6,270 nucleotides of DNA, taken from contig CALWBJ010000079.1 of the NCBI GenBank assembly GCA_944376035.1, positions 1 through 6,270 on the forward strand, read 5' to 3'. Source of the stretch: an uncultured Clostridia bacterium. Its GTDB lineage: Bacteria; Bacillota; Clostridia; Christensenellales; Borkfalkiaceae. The position numbers were made by a program, and so were the translations under genes. How positions within the stretch are numbered: position 1 is the first letter of the stretch; each line of letters begins with the position of its first letter. Shown piece after piece: positions 1 to 5,136 of the stretch. A model generated the notes under the pieces. That model did not search any database, was not told the DNA's origin, and saw only the letters and a program-made list of their open reading frames with translations.

Positions 1-113
1 ATTCTGAAAACGCAACAGAAAAACAAGCAAGCGTTTCAGACGGAAAAGAAGTTAACGAGACTAATTTTCCCGACCAAACATTCAGAATGAACGTGCCGTG
101 GAAAAAAGAGTAG
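1..113 (+). CDS. 3' end of an unidentified protein gene, partial
   Basis: The reading frame that starts at base 3 is open from the window edge to TAG at 111-113 and gives 36 residues. The tail is polar and rich in Glu, Asn, Ser and Lys, then contains NFPDQTF and ends VPWKKE. Codon choice resembles the other genes here, so this is probably the true C-terminal end of a gene starting outside the window. NFPDQTFR loosely recalls the NFPDxxFR pattern of some clostridial surface proteins with leucine-rich repeats, but this is too short to name a family. The stop lies directly after a run of six A, and the -1 frame continues open to 199, so this stop may be the result of a frameshift (see the entry at 65-199). 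The function is not recognisable. Confidence 0.5.
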   Translation, partial: SENATEKQASVSDGKEVNETNFPDQTFRMNVPWKKE

Positions 114-199
114 AAGAATATTTTAATATTTTACATTCGGTAAGAAACAGCGGCGCGGAAAAAAATATGAATTGGGCAAAATTTATGCTCAAAGATTAA
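65..199 (+). pseudogene. Overlapping -1 frame open stretch, possible frameshifted C-terminus
   Basis: In the frame one base behind the 1-113 reading, the sequence is open from just after a stop at 62-64 to TAA at 197-199. It has no ATG or ribosome binding site at its beginning. From about base 107 it encodes RVEEYFNILHSV and ends NWAKFMLKD, a plausible helical tail with codon use like the neighbours. Joining the two frames at the A run (102-107) would give one continuous protein ending at 199. One lost A in that tract (from seven to six) would produce exactly what is seen. It could be a natural frameshift mutation, a sequencing or assembly error, or chance. A programmed shift is less likely, because the site lacks a full X XXY YYZ slippery heptamer in the incoming frame. 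Confidence 0.3.
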
Positions 200-444
200 A
201 ATTTGCTTTTATTGTTTTTATATTATATTTTTTTGTTATTTGTTTTGATATTCTGATTATTTTTTTGAATTTTGATTTTGCGATTTGATTTTTTAATCAA
301 AAGTTTATTTTTATTTAAGTTTATATATTTTATAAGTCCGAAAACTATTATACAATGCGCGCGTGCCGATAACAGACGGCACGCGCGCATTGATTATTGA
401 AAGAAAAACTACAAAATTTGTATAAAGTTATTTAGAGGTAATTA
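200..444. other. T-rich intergenic spacer between convergent genes
   Basis: No gene is visible here. Bases 200-330 are strikingly T-rich on the plus strand, with several TTTGATTTT-like stretches and a small 7-bp stem with a TTTT loop (284-290 with 295-301). The only strong structure is the hairpin at 353-392, listed separately. The plus-strand gene on the left and the minus-strand gene on the right both end into this spacer. Confidence 0.6.
353..392. terminator. 16-bp GC-rich hairpin between convergent genes
   Basis: Bases 353-368 pair perfectly with 377-392 around an 8-base loop (ATAACAGA). The stem contains GCGCGCGTGCCG, in sharp contrast to the AT-rich surroundings. It lies about 50 bases past the stop of the minus-strand secreted-protein gene. 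In that direction it is followed by TATAATAGTTTT, a poor but U-rich tract; in the plus direction the following bases are less U-rich. It most likely ends the minus-strand transcript and may also stop readthrough from the left. Confidence 0.65.
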
Positions 445-1236
445 TCAGTTTATTGCGACCGTACGGTAGTATGTTTCAAATACCTTGCCGTTATAAGACA
501 TAAAATCCTGCGTATATCCCAAAGAATCGGCGTTGTATAAGCCTGTTATTCTTCTCATAACAAGAATATCGAATTTGTTTCTTGTGTTAGAAAAGAAAGG
601 ATAAACGGTGTTTACTGCGGACACGTATGCCGTAACGGGCTTTTTTAATGTTCCGTCTGAGTTATAAATAGAATCGAGGTATTCTTTGTCTCGTCCGCTT
701 AAATCTATCAGAAAGTCTCTTTTTTCGGGAGTATAAGTTACAGTAACTTTGTATCCGTCAGAATATTTTGCGCTGTAATCGTCGGGAAGTGACGCGAAGT
801 CAAAAAGGGTGTTAACCTTTCCCGTCTTAATACTGTAAATATAATAATATCCGAACGCTCCGCTACCTCCGCTGTCAATGCCGAGAAATATCTCTTTTAT
901 TCCGTCTCCCGTGAAATCGGCGAGAGTTATATCAGGGCTGTATCCCGCATTTTCTTTCGGCTCTATATTAAACAGTTGCTTTCCCGTCTTTAAATCTTTT
1001 ACGATTACGGTTATGTTTTTGGCAAAGAGCCCTTTATTTTCGTATGTCGCATAAAGTTCGACTTTCTGAATGCCTTTTTCAAGCAGTTTTCCGCATTGAG
1101 AAAAAATGAGCGTCGGCGGTATTTCCCTCGCATAAGCCGCGCTGAAATCCTTTTGATAATAAGCGGGGAAGATAACCAGTGCCGCTATCAGAAGAATAAA
1201 AATTTTAAATGATGATTTTTTTAAGGTGTTTTTCAT
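445..1236 (-). CDS. Secreted protein with a DxTGDG FG-GAP/VCBS-like loop
   Basis: This 263-residue protein begins with a classic signal peptide: a basic start (KNTLKK, KIF), a hydrophobic core at about residues 12-25 and an AYA site that predicts cleavage after residue 36. It therefore acts outside the membrane. Residues 103-120 read TLADFTGDGIKEIFLGID, where D107, D111 and E115 match the DxNxDGxxD/E calcium-binding loop of FG-GAP/VCBS beta-propeller blades. A Gly-rich stretch and YYYIYSIKTGK follow, as in single-module VCBS-like proteins of Firmicutes. Only one such loop is clear, so a full propeller is not expected. The C-terminal half has no catalytic motif that I recognise. There is no strong ribosome binding site before the ATG, only AAGCAG about 12 bases upstream, but the start is supported by the signal peptide. 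The gene lies downstream of the 1438-1746 gene, separated by a terminator. The biochemical role is unknown; binding or sensing at the cell surface is an inference. Confidence 0.8.
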   Translation of the reverse strand: MKNTLKKSSFKIFILLIAALVIFPAYYQKDFSAAYAREIPPTLIFSQCGKLLEKGIQKVELYATYENKGLFAKNITVIVKDLKTGKQLFNIEPKENAGYSPDITLADFTGDGIKEIFLGIDSGGSGAFGYYYIYSIKTGKVNTLFDFASLPDDYSAKYSDGYKVTVTYTPEKRDFLIDLSGRDKEYLDSIYNSDGTLKKPVTAYVSAVNTVYPFFSNTRNKFDILVMRRITGLYNADSLGYTQDFMSYNGKVFETYYRTVAIN

Positions 1237-1335
1237 AAAATTTAGTCTGCTTAAAAATCTGAATATTATGTATTTTAAATTACATAAAGAATTTATTTAC
1301 TGTGTTTATATTCTGTTTATATCGCAAAAACTGAC

Positions 1336-1364
1336 TGCGCCCTGCGGAAATTCCGCAGGGCGCA
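1336..1364. terminator. Bidirectional intrinsic terminator
   Basis: Bases 1336-1347 (TGCGCCCTGCGG) pair perfectly with 1353-1364 around a 5-base loop. In the minus direction the stem is followed by GTCAGTTTTTGC, and in the plus direction by CAATTTTTTAATG, so both flanks offer a U-tract. It sits about 75 bases past the stop of the minus-strand membrane-protein gene and upstream of the secreted-protein gene. It should therefore separate their transcripts. Confidence 0.8.
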
Positions 1365-1437
1365 CAATTTTTAATGAATTTAAGTAAGATTTATTCTTAT
1401 TTTGTTATGTTTTTTATAAAATATTTTTTATTATTTC

Positions 1438-1746
1438 TTATTTTTTAATTATGCCTATAAGATTTTCGTAAGTGCCGGGGAAGAAAATAAATACCACAAT
1501 AAGGGCAAGCAGAGCAATGAAGATTATCTGGAAAATAATATTGCGTTTTGACATTGCTTCAAGCCCTACGATTGCAACGAGAAGAAGCGAGCCGTATGTA
1601 CGCGCGATTTCAAGTATATTCTTTATCGTACCTTCGGGAATAAAACTGAAATTTGCGTTTATTATAAGAAGCGCATAAACTATTACCAAAAGAACTGCCA
1701 GAATTTCTCCTAAAATATCCCATACCTTTTCAAAACTTTTAAACAT
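1438..1746 (-). CDS. Small three-helix membrane protein, unknown function
   Basis: This is a 102-residue hydrophobic protein with three likely membrane helices at about residues 11-30, 48-64 and 69-89. A short polar loop (FIPEGTIKN) and a basic loop (MSKRN) lie between them, and the tail is NLIGIIKK. The start is well fixed: AAGGAGG at 1754-1760 lies 7 bases before the ATG, below a perfect-consensus promoter. No family motif is visible, so I do not assign a function. Small integral proteins of this shape are common in Firmicutes and often uncharacterised. It is a single-gene unit: divergent from the tail-fibre-like gene at 1986 and closed by the hairpin at 1336-1364. The very strong signals suggest constant, high expression. 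Confidence 0.8.
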   Translation of the reverse strand: MFKSFEKVWDILGEILAVLLVIVYALLIINANFSFIPEGTIKNILEIARTYGSLLLVAIVGLEAMSKRNIIFQIIFIALLALIVVFIFFPGTYENLIGIIKK

Positions 1747-1753
1747 TTTATTA

Positions 1754-1760
1754 CCTCCTT
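1754..1760 (-). promoter_or_regulatory. Strong Shine-Dalgarno site AAGGAGG
   Basis: On the minus strand AAGGAGG stands 7 bases before the ATG of the 102-residue membrane protein. It is a full match to the Firmicute anti-16S sequence and decides the start codon. Confidence 0.85.
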
Positions 1761-1775
1761 GAAGTGAATAGAAAT

Positions 1776-1804
1776 ATTATATGCCATCAAGAGCGTTATG
1801 TCAA
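1776..1804 (-). promoter_or_regulatory. Perfect-consensus sigma-A promoter
   Basis: Reading the minus strand, TTGACA (1799-1804) is followed after exactly 17 bases by TATAAT (1776-1781). All 12 hexamer positions match the housekeeping consensus and the spacer is ideal. Transcription should begin near base 1769, leaving a leader of only about 23 bases that carries the AAGGAGG site. No operator-like inverted repeat overlaps it clearly, so it looks strong and constitutive. Confidence 0.9.
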
Positions 1805-1875
1805 CAGTTATCTTTAAAATGGTCGATAAAAAATTTTAATTTTTTCCGCAAAGGTAATAAAATAATTTTCCGATT

Positions 1876-1905
1876 TTGTCGTTCGGGAAATTAAAAATAT
1901 AAAAT
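1876..1905 (+). promoter_or_regulatory. Possible promoter for the tail-fibre-like gene
   Basis: TTGTCG (1876-1881) is followed after 16 bases by TATAAA (1898-1903), or after 18 bases by TAAAAT (1900-1905). It is the best sigma-A-like pair in the divergent 1747-1985 spacer on the plus strand. AT-rich DNA makes such matches easy to find, so support is moderate at best. The rest of the spacer shows no other gene. Confidence 0.35.
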
Positions 1906-1985
1906 TTCATAATAAACGGTTGTCATAAAATACTTGAATTAAGACTTTTTTGCGGTTAAATTAAAGCAAAAAAAGGAGAAAACAA

Positions 1986-3728
1986 ATGATTTTCTATTTT
2001 GACTCTTTGGGCGCGCCTGTATCTTTCACGCCCGAACGGATATTTCAAGGTTCAAACCGTGCAAACGATATTTATCTTATCGCACCCGCTGCGCCGCAGT
2101 GCGTGGCGAGTGTAAAGTTTTCTTTGCCGTCCGGTGATTCTTTCGGCCCCGAGGTTATGGAACGGTGTGATGAGTTGCCTGATACCATAAAAAATTCAGA
2201 GGGTGCGGACCTTGCGATATGGCATTATCTCTTATCGTCGTCGGTAACGGCTTATCCCGGCGCAGTTTCCGTTCAGTTCACTCTTACGGGAACGGACGGA
2301 TATGTTTATGCTACTCCTGCTCAGGAGTTTATAGTTGAGAGGGGAGTTATAGGGGACGAGCCCGTTCAGGGTGATTCTTATCAGACAGTACTTGATTTTG
2401 TAGCGACATTGAGCGGGAAAGTAACCGAATTTGAAGGGAAGATTTTAAGTATGAGTTCTACTTCCATTGAAAACGGTTCGGGAATGGGCTCGGTACAGCA
2501 AAAAGCGTTTAATCAGGACCAGGATAACTTTGAGGGCGGTAATGCAAGCGGAAAAATGTCCGCGTCGTTCGGCAGCGAAACCGAGGCTTCGGCGGATTTT
2601 ACATTTACGGCAGGTAAAGGCACGGTTGCCGCTTCCGAGTGTCAGTTTGCGGTAGGATCTTATAATCAAGAGGACGGCGATGCTGTCTTTTTGGTCGGTA
2701 ACGGAACTGCCGAACAGAAAAAAACCGCATTTTCTGTCAAAAAAGACGGCAGAGCGACAGTCGGCAGTGCGCCGCAGAACGATAATGACGTTGTAAATAA
2801 AGCATATGTTGACCAAACGATAAACAATGCTCTTGATTTTGCGTCCGAGGATAAAGCGGGAATTGTAAAAACCAACGCAAATTACGGTATAGAAGCGCTT
2901 TCGGACGGTATGCTAAGGACGGTTTGCGCAACACAAGAGGATATTGACGCTCAAACGGACAATTATAAAGCGATTACTTCGTCCGGGCTATCTTATGCTG
3001 TAAAAGCAGGGCTTAGTAATAAAAAAGAAGATTTAACATGGACAGACGAAGAAAAAAGTTCCGCAAGAAATACTATCGGCGCTTTAAGCGGTGCGGATAC
3101 TGCTATTTTGGGCTCTGAAACGCCTACTATCAGCACTCCTGCATCGTTTATAGGTCAGAAATATATTAAAAACGGAATATCGACGTATACATGTACAAAT
3201 ATTAATTCGGAAAAAAATGAGTATACATGGAAAGAAGAACCTATATCTTATGCCACCGAAACAGTTATCGGTCAGCAGTGGCAACTTAATTACTGGATAT
3301 CTCCGAGATACCTTGCATATGCGGTCAAAGTTGCCCTTACTGCTCCTGACGCCTCCTCAATTCCTGCGTCATGGACAGATGAAGAAAAAGCAATTGCGAG
3401 AACAACTTTGGGAGTAACCACATATTATCTGCACACTATCAGCGCACCCGAAAACGAACTTGTAACCAGAATAATTTCAACGGAAAAAGAAGCCTTCAGC
3501 ATCACCGACAATGTTGGCATTATTTGCGACCCCAAAAAGATAGTATCTGTTACCGTACAGACGGGGAAAAAAGCGCCTTCTGCCGCGATGTGGTATTCCG
3601 ATTCTCCCGACGGGACTGCAATCTGGCAGGCAAAATATTACGATATGAACGGTACGGAACTTCTTAACATAAACTTCGCAGTCGAATATAACGATGTGGG
3701 TACGGATACGGTTACCGTATTTGAATGA
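1986..3728 (+). CDS. Phage tail-fibre / baseplate-upper-protein-like protein
   Basis: This 580-residue protein has no signal peptide or membrane helix. The start is set by AAGGAG (1973-1978), 7 bases before the ATG. Residues 1-118 look like a beta-sandwich adaptor similar to the BppU-type N-terminus of Firmicute phage baseplates; this is an inference from pattern. A short helix-rich linker follows (131-155). Residues 170-262 match the YadA/Hep_Hag-like beta-roll seen in clostridial phage fibres, including CQFAVGSYNQED, FLVGNGTAEQKK and AFSVKKDG. NDNDVVNKAYVD (266-276) is the usual link after such a head. Two homologous modules (315-366 and 423-477) flank an insert (379-417, GSETPTIST, FIGQKYI, YTCTNIN, YTWKEE) that recalls fibre-tip repeats. 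The last 100 residues form a separate unrecognised tip. In phages such proteins attach tails to host surfaces. No capsid, tail, lysis or integrase gene is near, so this may be a remnant, a moron or a domesticated protein. Confidence 0.75.
   Translation: MIFYFDSLGAPVSFTPERIFQGSNRANDIYLIAPAAPQCVASVKFSLPSGDSFGPEVMERCDELPDTIKNSEGADLAIWHYLLSSSVTAYPGAVSVQFTLTGTDGYVYATPAQEFIVERGVIGDEPVQGDSYQTVLDFVATLSGKVTEFEGKILSMSSTSIENGSGMGSVQQKAFNQDQDNFEGGNASGKMSASFGSETEASADFTFTAGKGTVAASECQFAVGSYNQEDGDAVFLVGNGTAEQKKTAFSVKKDGRATVGSAPQNDNDVVNKAYVDQTINNALDFASEDKAGIVKTNANYGIEALSDGMLRTVCATQEDIDAQTDNYKAITSSGLSYAVKAGLSNKKEDLTWTDEEKSSARNTIGALSGADTAILGSETPTISTPASFIGQKYIKNGISTYTCTNINSEKNEYTWKEEPISYATETVIGQQWQLNYWISPRYLAYAVKVALTAPDASSIPASWTDEEKAIARTTLGVTTYYLHTISAPENELVTRIISTEKEAFSITDNVGIICDPKKIVSVTVQTGKKAPSAAMWYSDSPDGTAIWQAKYYDMNGTELLNINFAVEYNDVGTDTVTVFE
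2928..3083 (+). repeat. Fibre module repeat, copy 1
   Basis: This stretch encodes residues 315-366 of the tail-fibre-like protein. It starts ATQEDI, continues with LSYAVK (335-340) and ends WTDEEKSSARNTIGA (352-366). It pairs with copy 2 at 3252-3416. The first 26 residues align without gaps, and the WTDEEK block is also similar at the DNA level, suggesting internal duplication followed by divergence. Confidence 0.7.
3252..3416 (+). repeat. Fibre module repeat, copy 2
   Basis: This stretch encodes residues 423-477. It starts ATETVI, continues with LAYAVK (443-448) and ends WTDEEKAIARTTLGV (463-477). It is three residues longer than copy 1, between the AVK and WTDEEK blocks. Such modules are typical of tail fibres that evolve by duplication and shuffling. 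Confidence 0.7.
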
Positions 3729-3774
3729 TAAGATTTATAAACTGATACCAGATTATAATTTTAAAGTTTTTTAC

Positions 3775-3803
3775 TTGCAAAACAGATTTTTCTCATGTAA
3801 AAT
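3775..3803 (+). promoter_or_regulatory. Sigma-A promoter of the kinase-acetyltransferase gene
   Basis: TTGCAA (3775-3780) is followed after exactly 17 bases by TAAAAT (3798-3803), close to TTGACA-17-TATAAT. Transcription should start near 3809-3811, which is the first base of the perfect stem-loop at 3809-3844. No convincing terminator is visible between the tail-fibre gene stop at 3728 and this promoter, so some readthrough from upstream is possible. Confidence 0.65.
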
Positions 3804-3808
3804 AGAAA

Positions 3809-3844
3809 CCCCTTGCTCACGCATCAAAATGCGTGAGCAAGGGG
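3809..3844 (+). promoter_or_regulatory. Perfect 16-bp stem-loop at the mRNA 5' end
   Basis: Bases 3809-3824 (CCCCTTGCTCACGCAT) pair perfectly with 3829-3844 around a CAAA loop. In the plus direction the stem is followed by AAAAAC, not a U-tract, so it is not a normal plus-strand terminator. It lies between the predicted transcription start and the AGGAG site at 3851-3855. The likeliest role is protection of the transcript 5' end; attenuation, or termination of an antisense transcript (minus flank TTTCTATTTT), is possible. Confidence 0.6.
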
Positions 3845-3850
3845 AAAAAC

Positions 3851-3855
3851 AGGAG
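3851..3855 (+). promoter_or_regulatory. Ribosome binding site that fixes the start at 3865
   Basis: AGGAG lies 9 bases before ATG 3865-3867. An in-frame ATG at 3829 sits inside the stem-loop without any Shine-Dalgarno site, and the longer open frame back to 3694 overlaps the tail-fibre gene. The 3865 start is therefore preferred, and it places the P-loop strand directly at the N-terminus. Confidence 0.75.
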
Positions 3856-3864
3856 AATAATCTG

Positions 3865-4908
3865 ATGGTAATTATAATAACGGGCGCGTCTCATACGGGT
3901 AAAACATTTCTTGCGCAAAAACTGCTTGAAAAATATAAAATGACCTATCTTTCGGTAGATCATCTCAAAATGGGGCTTATAAGAAGCGGACAGACCGCTC
4001 TTACAGTTTACGATGATGAAAAGCTCACTGCATATCTTTGGCCGATAGTACGGGAAATAATAAAGACGGTAATAGAAAACAGGCAAAACCTTATTGTCGA
4101 AGGATGCTATATTCCATTGGACTATAAAAAATATTTTTCAGAAAATTATCTTGCTCATATTAAATTTGTCTGCCTCGTTTTTTCCGATAATTATATAGAA
4201 AATCATTTCGAAGATATTAAAAAGTATTCTTGTATTACCGAAAATCGTAAAAAAGACCGTTACTCTATAAAACAAGCAAAAAAAGAAAACAAAAAATATC
4301 TTGACGGCTGTAAAAAACACGGTCTAAATTATATACTTTCAGATAAGGAATACTGCGCGGAATTTAATCCTTTTAAAGTGTGGGAAAGCGAAAGGCTGGA
4401 ATTTATCCGTATTTCCGACAGCGATTTTAATGAACTTTGCGAAATGCTGAAAGACCCTTTGGTAATGCATTTCTGGGAACATGTTTTTACCGATGAGGAA
4501 GTATATGAATGGATAAACAGGCGCAAAGAAGGTTACAGGAAATACGGCTATGATTATTTTCTTGCCAAAGATAAAATTACGGGCAATATTGTCGGGCAGA
4601 TAGGACTACTCGAAGAAAATATAAACGGAAAAAACTTCGCGTGTCTCGGATATATGCTGAAAAAGAAATATATGCATATGGGATATGCGCGTGAAGGTGC
4701 GGAGGCAATGTTAAAGTATGCGTTTACGGAACTTAAAAAAACGGCGGTAAAAGCGACCATACGTCCTGAAAACCTTTCTTCGGTAAATGTAGCATTAAGT
4801 TTGGGGATGAAAAAGATATCAAGTATGATAAAAATTTATAAGGGTAAAGAAATGCCTCACGATGTCTACGTTATCAGAGATAAAACATGGTTCTCGAAAA
4901 ACATTTGA
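3865..4908 (+). CDS. P-loop kinase fused to GNAT N-acetyltransferase
   Basis: This 347-residue cytoplasmic protein has two enzyme domains. Residues 1-168 form a small P-loop kinase: Walker A GASHTGKT at 7-14 after the strand MVIIIT, a DHLK substrate-side motif at 32-35, a Walker-B-like strand NLIVEGCYI at 75-83, and a basic Arg/Lys-rich lid region near 127-145. It resembles the AAA_33 / zeta-toxin / 2-phosphoglycerate-kinase-like group of predicted kinases; the substrate is unknown. Residues 173-345 form a RimJ/RimL-type GNAT domain that starts WESERLEFIRISDSDF. It has the acetyl-CoA loop YMHMGYAR at 269-276, where the conserved Gly and Ala are kept but the usual Q/R is not, and a PENLSSVNVALSLGMKK helix at 301-317. 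Together the domains suggest phosphorylation and acetylation of the same small molecule, or of a molecule and its modifier, perhaps in resistance or metabolite repair. That is inference. The gene has its own promoter, 5' stem-loop and terminator. Domain calls are firm and substrate calls are not. Confidence 0.85.
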   Translation: MVIIITGASHTGKTFLAQKLLEKYKMTYLSVDHLKMGLIRSGQTALTVYDDEKLTAYLWPIVREIIKTVIENRQNLIVEGCYIPLDYKKYFSENYLAHIKFVCLVFSDNYIENHFEDIKKYSCITENRKKDRYSIKQAKKENKKYLDGCKKHGLNYILSDKEYCAEFNPFKVWESERLEFIRISDSDFNELCEMLKDPLVMHFWEHVFTDEEVYEWINRRKEGYRKYGYDYFLAKDKITGNIVGQIGLLEENINGKNFACLGYMLKKKYMHMGYAREGAEAMLKYAFTELKKTAVKATIRPENLSSVNVALSLGMKKISSMIKIYKGKEMPHDVYVIRDKTWFSKNI

Positions 4909-4944
4909 ATATCAAACATTTATTTTAAATTTTCATTTTTTTTA

Positions 4945-4977
4945 TTTATAACATATATGCGCATATGTTTTTATAAA
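4945..4977. repeat. Imperfect palindrome centred on ATATGCGCATAT
   Basis: A 12-bp perfect palindrome (4955-4966) is flanked by 7-bp arms TTTATAA (4945-4951) and TTATAAA (4971-4977), with one mismatch and one bulge between. It lies between the stop of the fusion gene and the GC-rich terminator. It may be a weak first hairpin of a two-part terminator, a protein-binding site, or a chance event in AT-rich DNA. Confidence 0.35.
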
Positions 4978-4981
4978 TCAA

Positions 4982-5011
4982 TGCGGCGGTTTCCGAAAAG
5001 AAACCGCCGCA
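4982..5011. terminator. Hairpin terminator between convergent genes
   Basis: Bases 4982-4993 (TGCGGCGGTTTC) pair perfectly with 5000-5011 around a CGAAAA loop. In the plus direction GTTGTTTTAATTATGTTTTT follows, a reasonable U-rich tail, so it ends the kinase-acetyltransferase transcript about 75 bases after its stop. In the minus direction the flank is weaker, but it may also stop the symporter transcript, whose stop is about 125 bases away. The rest of 5012-5136 holds nothing that I can name. Confidence 0.8.
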
Positions 5012-5136
5012 GTTGTTTTAATTATGTTTTTAGTAAAAAACCGAAAATTTTATATCGGGAAAATCGGCATTATAATTTATAAAAGTTTGTATTTATTTTT
5101 TGCAATATGAGCGGGTGATTTTAATGAGAGTTTATT

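Noticed and set aside
99..110. Programmed -1 ribosomal frameshift site
   Set aside because: In the incoming frame the codons are AAA AAA preceded by G, so a slip leaves a first-position mismatch in the P site. No downstream stem is clear. A mutation or sequence error is simpler.
1472..1678. Plus-strand open frame opposite the small membrane protein
   Set aside because: The minus-strand gene has a perfect promoter and ribosome binding site. The plus-strand frame has neither and shows no protein-like features.
1747..1985. Riboswitch or small RNA in the divergent spacer
   Set aside because: Only a short CCGCAAA / TTTGCGG complementarity about 100 bases apart is visible. No conserved riboswitch core or strong fold can be recognised.
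2445..2934. Open frames on the minus strand inside the tail-fibre gene
   Set aside because: They overlap a clearly coding plus-strand gene with recognisable fibre motifs. Their translations are Cys/Arg/Ser-rich and have no motif or ribosome binding site.
3809..3844. Intrinsic terminator for the tail-fibre gene
   Set aside because: The stem is followed by AAAAAC rather than a U-tract in the plus direction, and it begins at a predicted transcription start.
3694..3864. Upstream in-frame extension of the kinase-acetyltransferase gene
   Set aside because: It overlaps the end of the tail-fibre gene, crosses the promoter and stem-loop, and has no ribosome binding site. The AGGAG-supported ATG at 3865 starts directly on the P-loop strand.
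3817..4760. Minus-strand open frames opposite the kinase-acetyltransferase gene
   Set aside because: They are shadows of the real gene; their Phe/Ile-rich translations come from reading AT-rich codons backwards.
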